64,000 nt of DNA from Pseudonocardia autotrophica (GTDB lineage Bacteria > Actinomycetota > Actinomycetes > Mycobacteriales > Pseudonocardiaceae): NCBI RefSeq assembly GCF_000717175.1, contig NZ_JNYD01000015.1, positions 62,001 through 126,000 of the forward strand, in the 5' to 3' direction. This document shows positions 9,078 to 16,755 of the stretch, one piece after another. The notes beneath the pieces are model-generated. The model was given only the letters and a program-made list of their open reading frames with translations, had not been told where the DNA came from and did no database searches. The stretch's first letter is position 1, and each line of letters opens with the position of its first letter. The translations under genes were made by a program, and so were the position numbers.

Positions 9078-9895
9078 GAGGACTGCAGGGTCGCGTTGTA
9101 GAGCTCCCGCTTCGGGACGCCGGCGGCCTGCGCGACCGCGGCCACCGCGTCCTTGAGCCGCTCGCCCTCGGCCACCCGCTCCTGCACCGCGGGCACCAGG
9201 GACTCGACGGGCGGGGCCTCGGTGGGGGCGGCCCCGGCGAGCACCACGGTGATCTCGCCGCGCACCTCGCCCTGCGCCCACTCCGCCAGCTCGGCGAGGG
9301 GGCCCCGGCGGACCTCCTCGTAGGTCTTCGTCAGCTCCCGGCACACCGCGGCGGCCCGGTCCGGGCCCAGCACCTCGACGGCCGCCCGGAGCGTCTCGCC
9401 GAGCCGGTGCGGGGACTCGAAGAACACGACGGCGCGGGGCTCGCTCACCAGCTGCGCCAGCCAGCGCGACCGTTCGCCGCCCTTGCGCGGCGCGAAACCC
9501 TCGAAGCAGAACCGGTCGCACGGCAGGCCGGACAGGACCAGCGCCGTCGTCACGGCCGACGGGCCGGGCAGGCAGGTGATCGGCAGGTCCTCCGCCGCCG
9601 CGGCCGCGACCAGCCGGTACCCGGGGTCCGACACCGCCGGCATCCCCGCGTCCGTCACGACGAGCACGGTCCGTCCCGCCCGGACGTCGTCGAGCAGGCC
9701 GGGCAGCCGGGCCGTCTCCACGGCGTCGTAGTGGCTGAGCACCGTGCCCCGCACCGGGACGTCGAGGGCCGCGGCGAGCGCCCGGAACCGCCGGGTGTCC
9801 TCGGCCGCGACGACGTCGGCGGTGGCGATCGCCTCCCGCAGCCGGACCGAGGCGTCCCGGGCGTCGCCCAGCGGGGTGGCGGCGAGAACGAGCAT
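9074..9895 (-). CDS. rsmI: 16S rRNA (cytidine-1402-2'-O)-methyltransferase RsmI
   Basis: The 273-residue SAM-dependent tetrapyrrole-methylase-fold enzyme has the N-terminal LAATPLGDARDAS loop, TDAGMPAVSDPGYRL, the LPGPSAVTTALVLSGLP motif and FFESPHRL, all diagnostic of RsmI. It modifies C1402 in the ribosomal decoding centre with RsmH. ATG 9895 gives the standard length. It is divergent from the O-mannosyltransferase gene with starts 24 nt apart, a common actinobacterial arrangement. Confidence 0.96.
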   Translation of the reverse strand: MLVLAATPLGDARDASVRLREAIATADVVAAEDTRRFRALAAALDVPVRGTVLSHYDAVETARLPGLLDDVRAGRTVLVVTDAGMPAVSDPGYRLVAAAAAEDLPITCLPGPSAVTTALVLSGLPCDRFCFEGFAPRKGGERSRWLAQLVSEPRAVVFFESPHRLGETLRAAVEVLGPDRAAAVCRELTKTYEEVRRGPLAELAEWAQGEVRGEITVVLAGAAPTEAPPVESLVPAVQERVAEGERLKDAVAAVAQAAGVPKRELYNATLQSS

Positions 9896-9919
9896 GCCCC
9901 TGAGCCTACGATCGGGCCG

Positions 9920-11557
9920 GTGGAGCCGATCGGGGCGCGGGCCGGGACCGCTGGGGGCTCGAGGGGTTCCGTGCGGACCGACCGGGTGGTGGACGACGGG
10001 GAACCCGAGGTCACCGGCGCCGTCACCGTCGGCACGCCGCCGCCGCTGCGGCCCCCGGAGCCGGATCCCGTCGTCCGGCTCGGGCCGCCGCCGCCCACCG
10101 ACACCGCGCGCAGCTGGCTGCTCGCGATCACCCTCGCCGTGCTGGGCGGGGTCCTGCGGTTCGCCGGGCTCGGCTACCCCACGGACGCCGGCACGCCCGT
10201 CTTCGACGAGAAGCACTACGTGCCGCAGGCCTGGCAGATGCTGCGCAACGGCGGGGTCGAGGACAACCCGGGCTACGAGCTCGTCGCGCACCCGCCACTC
10301 GGCAAGCAGCTGATCGCCCTCGGGGAGTGGCTGTTCGGGTACGACTCGACGGGCTGGCGGGTGGCCGCGGCCTTCTGCGGCACGCTGATGATCCTCATGA
10401 TCGTGCGGGTCGCGCGGCGGCTCACACGCTCGACCCTGCTCGGCGGCATCGCCGGGGTGCTGCTGATCTGCGACGGCGTGTCGCACGTGCAGTCCCGGGT
10501 CGGGATGCTCGACGTCTTCCAGGCCTTCTTCGTGCTCGCCGCCTTCTGCACGCTCGTCCGGGACCGCGACGACGTCCGGGGGCGGCTCGCGTCCGTCGCC
10601 GACCGGATCGGCGACTCCCCGTTCGGCCCGGCGCTGGGCGTGCGCTGGTGGCGGCTGGCCACCGGGGTGCTGCTGGGCCTGGCGTGCGGGGTGAAGTGGT
10701 CCGGCCTGTACTGGGTCGCGTTCTTCGGCGTGCTCGTCGTGCTGTGGGACGTGTCGGCGCGGCGCGCGGCCGGCGTCGCGCGGCCCTGGGTGGGGACCCT
10801 GCGCCGCGACCTCGCCCCGGCGCTGTGGGCGCTGCTCGTGGTGCCCGTGCTGACCTACCTGAGCTGCTGGTGGGCCTGGTTCGGCAGCGAGGTCGGGATC
10901 GACCGGCACGCCGTCGGCAACCAGGTCGGGACCGGCGGGCCCTGGTCGGTCGTGCCCGCGGCGCTGCGCTCGCTCTGGTACTACAGCGGCCACGTGCTGC
11001 AGTTCCACGAGAGCCTGGACACCCCGGTGGGCCACCCGCACCCGTGGGAGTCGAAGCCCTGGACCTGGCCGATGGGCCTGCGCCCGATGCTCTACTTCTA
11101 CGAGTCGAGCCCGTCGGTCGACGGGTGCGACGCCACGGAGTGCACCAGCGCCGTGATGCTGGTCGGCACGCCGGCGCTGTGGTGGCCGGCGATCCCCGTC
11201 CTGGCCTGGGGGATCTGGCGCACGGTCACGCGCGCGGACTGGCGGTACGCGGCGGTCCTCGTCGGCTACGCGGCCGGGTTCCTGCCGTGGTTCGTCAACA
11301 TCGACCGGCAGATGTACTTCTTCTACATGACGCCGGTGGCACCGTTCCTGGTGCTGGCCACCGTGCTCGTGATGGGCGACATCCTGGGTCGGGCCCGCCG
11401 GGCCGGGTCGGAACGACGGCGCACCGGCCTGCTCGTCGTCGGGCTGTGGGTCGGCGCGGTGGTCGCCAACTTCGCCTGGCTCTGGCCCATCCTCGTCGGG
11501 CTGCCGATCACGCCCGAGCACTGGCAGGCGGAGCTGTGGCTGCCGTCCTGGCGCTGA
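9920..11557 (+). CDS. pmt: Protein O-mannosyltransferase (Pmt family, GT39)
   Basis: The 545-residue polytopic membrane enzyme transfers mannose from polyprenyl phosphate to exported proteins. The first extracytoplasmic loop has the catalytic Asp-Glu pair in TPVFDEKHYVPQAWQ, followed by NPGYELVAHPPLGKQ and SHVQSRVGMLDVFQAFFVL. This closely follows the mycobacterial Pmt order. GTG 9920 is the longest sensible start. GTG 9971 is better supported by a GAGGGG 4 nt upstream and would shorten the protein by 17 residues without touching the catalytic core. Confidence 0.93.
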   Translation: MEPIGARAGTAGGSRGSVRTDRVVDDGEPEVTGAVTVGTPPPLRPPEPDPVVRLGPPPPTDTARSWLLAITLAVLGGVLRFAGLGYPTDAGTPVFDEKHYVPQAWQMLRNGGVEDNPGYELVAHPPLGKQLIALGEWLFGYDSTGWRVAAAFCGTLMILMIVRVARRLTRSTLLGGIAGVLLICDGVSHVQSRVGMLDVFQAFFVLAAFCTLVRDRDDVRGRLASVADRIGDSPFGPALGVRWWRLATGVLLGLACGVKWSGLYWVAFFGVLVVLWDVSARRAAGVARPWVGTLRRDLAPALWALLVVPVLTYLSCWWAWFGSEVGIDRHAVGNQVGTGGPWSVVPAALRSLWYYSGHVLQFHESLDTPVGHPHPWESKPWTWPMGLRPMLYFYESSPSVDGCDATECTSAVMLVGTPALWWPAIPVLAWGIWRTVTRADWRYAAVLVGYAAGFLPWFVNIDRQMYFFYMTPVAPFLVLATVLVMGDILGRARRAGSERRRTGLLVVGLWVGAVVANFAWLWPILVGLPITPEHWQAELWLPSWR

Positions 11558-11561
11558 GCCC

Positions 11562-11601
11562 GTGAGTGGCAACTGCCCCTAGAGGGGCAGTTGCCACTCA
11601 C
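11562..11601. repeat. 40-bp palindromic intergenic repeat, copy 5
   Basis: The most perfect family member: GTGAGTGGCAACTGCCCCT and AGAGGGGCAGTTGCCACTCAC are exact reverse complements apart from the centre. It lies between convergent pmt and the DMT exporter gene. Confidence 0.9.
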
Positions 11602-11605
11602 GACC

Positions 11606-12436
11606 TCAGCCGGCTGCCAGGGTGACGCTCGCGCCCACTGCCAGCACCACGCTCACCAGCTGCACGGCCGTGAGGCGCTCGCGCAGGATCGCCCGGGCCA
11701 GCAGCACGACGGCGACCGGGTAGAGCGCCACGATCACCGACGTCACACCCAGGGCGCCGATCCGGGTGGCGAGCAGGAAGAAGACGTTGGCCGCGGAGTC
11801 CAGCACGCCGCTGGCGATCATCAGCCAGAGGCTGCCCGGTCGGCCCGGTCGCCGGATCGCGGTGAGGACCAGCAGCAGCGCCACCGAGGCCATGCGCCCA
11901 AAGACCAGCGGCCAGAGGCCCGAGTCGGCCGGGGTGGCGTCGAGGATCACGAAGAACAGTCCGAATCCCGCACCGGACGCCAGGCCGAGCAGCACGCCGT
12001 TGAGCGCGGCCTTCTCCCGGCGGGAGCCGGTGGTGGCCAGCACGATCGCGACCAGCGCGACCAGCATCCCGACGATCGCCCACGGCCCGGGGCGCTCCCC
12101 GCCGAGGATGCCGACCAGCAGCGGCAGCCCGGCCGCGACGACGGCCGAGAGCGGCGCCACGGTGCCCATCGGCCCCACCGCGAGGCCGCGGAAGTACAGC
12201 AGGAGCCCGGAGGCGCCCGCGAGCCCGGCCAGCGCGCCGATCCACGCAGCCGGGACGCTCGGGCCGCCGGGGACCAGCAGGAGCCCGGGGAACAGCGCGA
12301 TCAGGCCGGCGATCTGGGCGACCACGGTCACGGTGAGGACGGGGGCCCGGCGGGCGGCGAGCCCACCGGCGAAGTCGGCGAACCCGTAGGTGGCGGCCGA
12401 GAGCAGGGCCGAGGGCGCGGCGAAACCGGCAGCCAT
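11606..12436 (-). CDS. EamA/DMT-family exporter
   Basis: The 276-residue membrane protein has ten predicted helices in two EamA repeats, with the typical second-repeat end LGVTSVIVALYPVAVVLLARAILRERLTA. DMT transporters export metabolites; the substrate is not predictable. ATG at 12436 gives MAAGFAAPSALLSAATYG, an in-membrane start normal for the family. It is divergent from an XRE-cupin regulator, a frequent pairing that suggests local control. Confidence 0.88.
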   Translation of the reverse strand: MAAGFAAPSALLSAATYGFADFAGGLAARRAPVLTVTVVAQIAGLIALFPGLLLVPGGPSVPAAWIGALAGLAGASGLLLYFRGLAVGPMGTVAPLSAVVAAGLPLLVGILGGERPGPWAIVGMLVALVAIVLATTGSRREKAALNGVLLGLASGAGFGLFFVILDATPADSGLWPLVFGRMASVALLLVLTAIRRPGRPGSLWLMIASGVLDSAANVFFLLATRIGALGVTSVIVALYPVAVVLLARAILRERLTAVQLVSVVLAVGASVTLAAG

Positions 12437-12443
12437 CAGCGGG

Positions 12444-12486
12444 GTACAGCGAACTGGACGAGCAGGGACACGACACTGAACTGTAC
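12444..12486. promoter_or_regulatory. Candidate operator between the exporter and XRE-cupin genes
   Basis: GTACAG at 12444-12449 and its reverse complement CTGTAC at 12481-12486 flank the middle of a 106-bp divergent promoter region, with further GTAC cores at 12503 and 12534. The arrangement suggests a site for the adjacent XRE-cupin protein. Inferred from symmetry and context only. Confidence 0.4.
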
Positions 12487-12542
12487 GGACCGATCCAGGG
12501 AAGTACAACCGAGTATCCCTCGGGGTACGGCAGAATGGATCG

Positions 12543-13157
12543 GTGCAGTCCCCCGACGACGTCGCCACCGCGATCGGCCGCAACGTCCGCGCCCTGCGCC
12601 AGCAGCGCCGGATGACCATCGACGCGCTCGCCGCCGCGTCCGGGGTCAGCCGCGGCACGGTGATCCAGATCGAGACCGCGCGCGGCAACCCCAGCATCGG
12701 CACGCTGGTGCACCTCGCCGAGGCCCTGCGGGTCGGCGTGACCTCCCTGGTCGACGACGACGCCGCGCCCCGCGTCGTCGTCCGGCGCGCGGAGCAGGCC
12801 GTACCGCTGTGGAGCAGCGAGGCCGGGAGCACCGCGGTGTTCCGGATCGGGACCGACCCGCCCGACGTCGTCGAGCTCTGGGACTGGACCCTCGAGCCGG
12901 GCGACGCGTTCGACGGCGAGGCCCACCCCATCGGCACCGCGGAGGTCCTGTCCGTGCTGCACGGCCGGCTCGGGCTGCGGGTCGGGACCACCGAGCACGA
13001 GCTCGGCGAGGGCGACACGGTGATGTTCCAGGCGCACGTGCCGCACCGCTACTCCGGCGCCGGCAAGGGGCCGGTGCGGTTCACGATGGTCGTGCTGCAG
13101 CCGGGCGACGCGGGGCTGGTCCCGCCGACCGCGATCGCACCGGCCGAGCCGGACTGA
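12543..13157 (+). CDS. XRE-family regulator with C-terminal cupin sensor domain
   Basis: The 204-residue protein has an HTH_3 domain at residues 8-65 (MTIDALAAASGVSRGTVIQIE) and a cupin_2 barrel at about 120-190 (EVLSVLHGRLGLRVG, VPHRYSGAGKGPVRF). Such regulators sense small molecules through the barrel. The neighbouring exporter and shared promoter region suggest it controls that exporter. GTG 12543. Confidence 0.88.
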   Translation: MQSPDDVATAIGRNVRALRQQRRMTIDALAAASGVSRGTVIQIETARGNPSIGTLVHLAEALRVGVTSLVDDDAAPRVVVRRAEQAVPLWSSEAGSTAVFRIGTDPPDVVELWDWTLEPGDAFDGEAHPIGTAEVLSVLHGRLGLRVGTTEHELGEGDTVMFQAHVPHRYSGAGKGPVRFTMVVLQPGDAGLVPPTAIAPAEPD

Positions 13158-13158
13158 C

Positions 13159-13200
13159 CGAACGGCACCGTCGGCCGGTCGCGCCAGGTCGTGCCGTTCG
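13159..13200. terminator. Hairpin after the XRE-cupin gene
   Basis: Perfect 10-bp stem CGAACGGCAC / GTGCCGTTCG with a 22-nt loop that itself can pair, starting within two bases of the stop codon. There is no U-tract, as usual for GC-rich actinobacteria. Confidence 0.6.
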
Positions 13201-13249
13201 GGCAGGCGGCGCACGGCGCGGACCCCTCCGCCGTACCGGACGCCCGGGT

Positions 13250-13546
13250 TCAGGTGCAGGCGGGTTGGCCGAGCCCGCCGCGCGACGCGGCGTCGAGGTA
13301 GACCTCGGACAGGTATCCGCTGCGGCCGTCCGGCCAGCTCAACCGGTACCAGAGGTCCGAGCGGGCACGGTCCGGGTACACCGTGGCGGGCGAGTCGAGG
13401 TCGTGGTTCCACATCTCGGCGCCGTGCGCGGTGCACGTCGCGGGCGGCAGCGTGCCGCTCACCACGTCCGCCACGTCGCCGGCGTAGCCGAAGCCGCCCG
13501 CCGCACCACCCGCGGTCGCGTCGGCGGTGGTCACCGTGCAGTCCAC
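13250..13546 (-). CDS. Small protein with SH3-like C-terminus, unknown function
   Basis: The 98-residue product ends in a segment (YRLSWPDGRSGYLSEVYL) that looks like the last strands of an SH3-type wall-binding or extracellular module, with three Cys in the whole. GTG 13546 is used but the frame is open upstream without a good ribosome-binding site, and no secretion signal is seen from this start. It may be the residue of a longer exported protein. Confidence 0.5.
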   Translation of the reverse strand: MDCTVTTADATAGGAAGGFGYAGDVADVVSGTLPPATCTAHGAEMWNHDLDSPATVYPDRARSDLWYRLSWPDGRSGYLSEVYLDAASRGGLGQPACT

Positions 13547-13589
13547 GGCCCGGCGGGGATGGACACGAATCGCCAGGAATGATGACGGT

Positions 13590-14186
13590 TCAACAGCCGT
13601 CGAGGCGCAACGGTCGGTGCACCGGGTCGACGGCGAGGGTCACCGGATCGACCGTCGAGCGGTAGCCGCAGCCCCGGGCCGGGACGACCTCGACGGTCCG
13701 GTCGTCCACGAACCGCAGCTCCGCGGGCGGCACTCCCTCGCTCAGCCCCACCCACACCGGCGAGTCCTGCAGGAAGGGGCCGCCGCCCGCGCGGACGCGC
13801 ACCGAGTACGCCGGACCCTCCGCCGCGAAGGTCCTCGTCTCCACCAGCGCGAGCCGCACCCGGGATCCCGGCGGGCCCGGGACCTCGCGGATCGTCGCGA
13901 GACCGGGCGAGAACACGATCGAGGCCCAGCTCAGGACCGCCCACACCGTGACAATCAGCACACCCGCCGTGGCAATCGCGAGACGCCACCCCGTGCGTCG
14001 GGCCTGCAGCGCCGCCCACACCGTGAGCAGCACGGTCCCCAGTCCGACCAGCACCCCCGCGTACCACGGTGCGAGCAGCAGGTGGAACGGGTCCGCCACG
14101 GCGACCGCGGCGAGCAACGCGACCACCAGCACCACGATCGCGAGGGCGCGGTGCCGGATGCGGCGGGGCGGCGCGGCGGCGGTCAT
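13590..14186 (-). CDS. Membrane protein of unknown function
   Basis: The 198-residue protein has three hydrophobic helices in its first half (LAIVVLVVALLAAVAVA, YAGVLVGLGTVLLTVW, IATAGVLIVTVWAVLSW) and an apparently extracytoplasmic C-terminal half with no recognised motif. ATG 14186 is chosen; an in-frame GTG at 14225 would add 13 residues. It is separated from the upstream tRNA-Ala by about 110 nt. Confidence 0.6.
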   Translation of the reverse strand: MTAAAPPRRIRHRALAIVVLVVALLAAVAVADPFHLLLAPWYAGVLVGLGTVLLTVWAALQARRTGWRLAIATAGVLIVTVWAVLSWASIVFSPGLATIREVPGPPGSRVRLALVETRTFAAEGPAYSVRVRAGGGPFLQDSPVWVGLSEGVPPAELRFVDDRTVEVVPARGCGYRSTVDPVTLAVDPVHRPLRLDGC

Positions 14187-14294
14187 GCCGCCCAGGATGC
14201 CGGTCGTGACCCGGGGGCTCGGCACGCCTCCCCGACCGACCCCGGAGACGACGACGGCCCGGACGGAGATCCGCCCGGGCCGAGTCGATGATGG

Positions 14295-14370
14295 TGGTGG
14301 AGCTGAGGGGAATCGAACCCCTGACCTTCTCGATGCGAACGAGACGCGCTACCAACTGCGCTACAGCCCC
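14295..14370 (-). tRNA. tRNA-Ala (anticodon CGC)
   Basis: On the minus strand the acceptor arms GGGGCTG and CAGCTCC pair (one G-U). The D-arm reads AGCGCAGTTGGTAGCGC, the anticodon arm TCTCG-TTCGCAT-CGAGA carries CGC, and the T-arm GGGGTTCGATTCCCC is perfect. The discriminator A is at 14298 and CCA is encoded at 14297-14295. Confidence 0.96.
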
Positions 14371-14415
14371 AGGCCTGCAGGCCTTCCGGCCGTGCAGGAG
14401 GAACCATATCAGCCG

Positions 14416-15849
14416 CTATTCACCGGCTGCACGGCGGTATGCCCCTACGGGTCCGCGCAGGCCCGCGTCGGTGTCGAGCGGCAGGTCCTCGTCGTCCTCG
14501 TCGACGTCGACCAGTTCCGTTCCCGCAGGGAGCGGGGGCGGCGGGGCCGGCTGGAGGCGTGGCAGGGCGGGCTCGAACCCGGCGTCGGCGGAGTCCTCGC
14601 CGTCGACCGTGCGGCGCTTGGCGGGGAGCACCCCGACGGGCTCGCCGGTGCCGCGGACCCGGTCCGGCTCGCCGTCGTCGGCGGTCCAGTCCTCGTCCTC
14701 CTCGGCGTCGTGCTCGGCGTCGGGCCCGCCGTCGGACTCGTCGTCGTACCCGGAGTCCTCGTCGCGCTCGTCCTCGTGGACCTCCCGCGGGGCGCCGGCG
14801 ACCTCGCGGCCGCGGCGGGCCCGGTCGTCGAGGGCCGGGTCGTCGAGGGCCGGGTCGTCGGCGGCGGACGCACGGCGGGTGCCGGCCATCCGGGCCGCCC
14901 GGCGAGCGCGGATCGCCTCCTCCATGCGCACCTGGCGGCGCAGGTAGACCAGGTAGCCGACGAGCGTGAGGTCGACCAGGCCGTGCACCCACCAGATGGC
15001 GGGCAGCACCAGCAGGGCGACGCCCGCCGTGACCACGGCCAGGACCAGCAGCCCGATCACGACGCGCTGGCGGAAGGCGTAGCGGGCGCGCGCGGCCAGG
15101 GCGGCGGCCTCGGGGTCGAACCCGCCGCGGCCGGGACGGAAGGCGGCCGGCGGGTGCTCCCAGCGCCGCTCCTCGGCCTCCGCGTGATCGCGGGGCTCGT
15201 GACGGGCCGGGGCGGCACCTTCGCCGTCGCGGTGCCGGTCCTCCTCGTCCCAGCCGTAGTAGCCCGCGGCGGCGTAGCCCTCCTCCGGGTCGGCGGCGGT
15301 CGAGCCGTCGAGGTCACGCTCGTCGTCGGCGTCGTACTCGGAGGCCTCGTCCTCGGAGGCCTCGTACTCGGAGGCCTCGTACTCGGAGGCCTCGTCCTCG
15401 GCGGCCTCGTACTCGGCGGCCTCGTACTCGGCGGCCTCGTCCTCGCGGACGTCGTCCTCGTCGGCCGCGTACCCGTCGAGGTCGTCCTGGTCGCGGTCGT
15501 CCTGGCCGTGGCCGTCGCGGACGTCCTGGTCGTCCCGGTCGTCGGCCGCGTTTCGCTCCTCCTGGTCCGCCGGCCCCTCCCGCTCCTCGCGGGCGGCCTC
15601 CCGGGCGGCGGGCACACGGGTCTCCGGGCCGGGTCCGGTGCTCGTCGCGAGAGTGCCGGCGGCCCGCTCGTCGTCCGTGTCCATCCCGTACACCTCCAGG
15701 GTCCGGTGCCGCACGGGCCGCGCGAGCACCCGGCCGGAGAGCGCGGCCGGACTGGGCCGCACGACCTCCTGCTGACGCCGCGCGACCGCCGGGACGAGGA
15801 TGAGCAGCCAGATCATCACGAGACCCGCGAAGATCAGCGAGCTGGGCAC
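14416..15849 (-). CDS. glpR: GlpR/SepX, membrane receptor of the gephyrin-like divisome protein
   Basis: The 477-residue protein matches the actinobacterial SepX/GlpR architecture. An N-terminal helix starts MPSSLIFAGLVMIWLLILVP, a long acidic disordered linker follows, then a central membrane pair (VVIGLLVLAVVTAGVALLVL and WVHGLVDLTLVGYLVYL), then an acidic tail. The GTG start follows a GGAGG site. SepX/GlpR is described as binding the gephyrin-like protein Glp and supporting FtsZ-ring function, and glp lies one gene upstream. Unusual here is a seven- to eight-fold five-residue acidic repeat (EASEY / EAAEY / EASED) in the linker. Confidence 0.85.
   Translation of the reverse strand: MPSSLIFAGLVMIWLLILVPAVARRQQEVVRPSPAALSGRVLARPVRHRTLEVYGMDTDDERAAGTLATSTGPGPETRVPAAREAAREEREGPADQEERNAADDRDDQDVRDGHGQDDRDQDDLDGYAADEDDVREDEAAEYEAAEYEAAEDEASEYEASEYEASEDEASEYDADDERDLDGSTAADPEEGYAAAGYYGWDEEDRHRDGEGAAPARHEPRDHAEAEERRWEHPPAAFRPGRGGFDPEAAALAARARYAFRQRVVIGLLVLAVVTAGVALLVLPAIWWVHGLVDLTLVGYLVYLRRQVRMEEAIRARRAARMAGTRRASAADDPALDDPALDDRARRGREVAGAPREVHEDERDEDSGYDDESDGGPDAEHDAEEDEDWTADDGEPDRVRGTGEPVGVLPAKRRTVDGEDSADAGFEPALPRLQPAPPPPLPAGTELVDVDEDDEDLPLDTDAGLRGPVGAYRRAAGE
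15331..15446 (-). repeat. 15-bp tandem coding repeat in glpR
   Basis: About seven to eight copies of a 15-bp unit (plus-strand GGCCTCGTACTCGGA with GTCCTC and GGCGG variants) encode acidic pentapeptides of the type E-A-(S/A)-E-(Y/D). Purely coding low complexity, without spacers. Confidence 0.85.
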
Positions 15850-16088
15850 GGCTGCTTCCTCCCCCCGATCGGCGCAGTCGAGACGCGTCCCCTCCGGCGG
15901 CCGGAGCCAAGATCACGCCCGGACACACCACGGTAGTGAGCCCGAACGTGGGATCCGGCGAACGACGCGCCGTCATCACACACGGGATCACTGATTCCCC
16001 CGGGACGGTTGTGACGGATGGTGCACCAGTGAGCACTGCCCGCGACGACGCACCGTTCCGGGCGCCCGGCGCCACCCGTCGGGGGAGA

Positions 16089-16751
16089 TCAGGCCCGCGA
16101 GGCCCGCCCCTCCGCGACCAGCCGCGCCGCCAGACCACCCGGCGGCAGCTCCTCGACGGTCTGCGCGAAGCAGAGATGGTCGCGCCAGGCCCCGTCGACG
16201 TCGAGGTAGCGGCGGAAGAGCCCCTCCTCGCGGAAGCCGAGCTTGGTGAGCACCCGCAGGCTCGGCCCGTTCTCCGGGCGCACGGTCGCCTCGAGGCGGT
16301 GCAGCCCCACGGGCCCGAAGCAGTGGTCGACGGCGAGCGCCACGGCCGCCGTCGTGACGCCCTTGTTCGTGACCCGCGCGTCGCACCAGTAGCCGACGTA
16401 GGCCGAGAGCAGCGGCTCCCGCACCACGTTGCCGATCATCACCTGGCCGACGAGCCGCCCGTCCAGGGTGATCGCGAACGGCAGCGCGGCCCCGCGCCGG
16501 GCGGCCGAGCGCAGCAGCCACCAGCGGCCCGGCCACTCCCCCGCCGAGTTCCGCCGCGCCCAGCCGCCCGGGGTGGACGGCTCCCACTGGACGAGGTGCT
16601 GCTGGTCGCGGATCCGGATCTCCGACCAGGCCGCGCCGTCCGAGAGCTTGACCGGGCGGAGCTCGACCCGCCCGCCGGAGACCGTCAGCGGACCGAGCCG
16701 CGCCGGCCAGCCGGGGTGACGCCCGGCGTACTCGGGCAGCGTGTGGGCCAC
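16089..16751 (-). CDS. GNAT-family N-acetyltransferase, RimJ/RimL type
   Basis: The 220-residue protein has the acetyl-CoA-binding pattern TNKGVTTAAVALAVDHCF and the RimJ-like end GLHRLEATVRPENGPSLRVL. The likely role is acetylation of a protein N-terminus or small substrate; the target is unknown. GTG 16751 lies 4 nt after the glp stop, so glp and this gene are translationally close. The order glp-GNAT-glpR is conserved around the division genes in actinobacteria. Confidence 0.85.
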   Translation of the reverse strand: MAHTLPEYAGRHPGWPARLGPLTVSGGRVELRPVKLSDGAAWSEIRIRDQQHLVQWEPSTPGGWARRNSAGEWPGRWWLLRSAARRGAALPFAITLDGRLVGQVMIGNVVREPLLSAYVGYWCDARVTNKGVTTAAVALAVDHCFGPVGLHRLEATVRPENGPSLRVLTKLGFREEGLFRRYLDVDGAWRDHLCFAQTVEELPPGGLAARLVAEGRASRA

Positions 16752-16755
16752 CGGG

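Noticed and set aside
15331..15446. CRISPR-like or minisatellite array
   Set aside because: Contiguous 15-bp units in frame in glpR without unique spacers; simple coding repeat.
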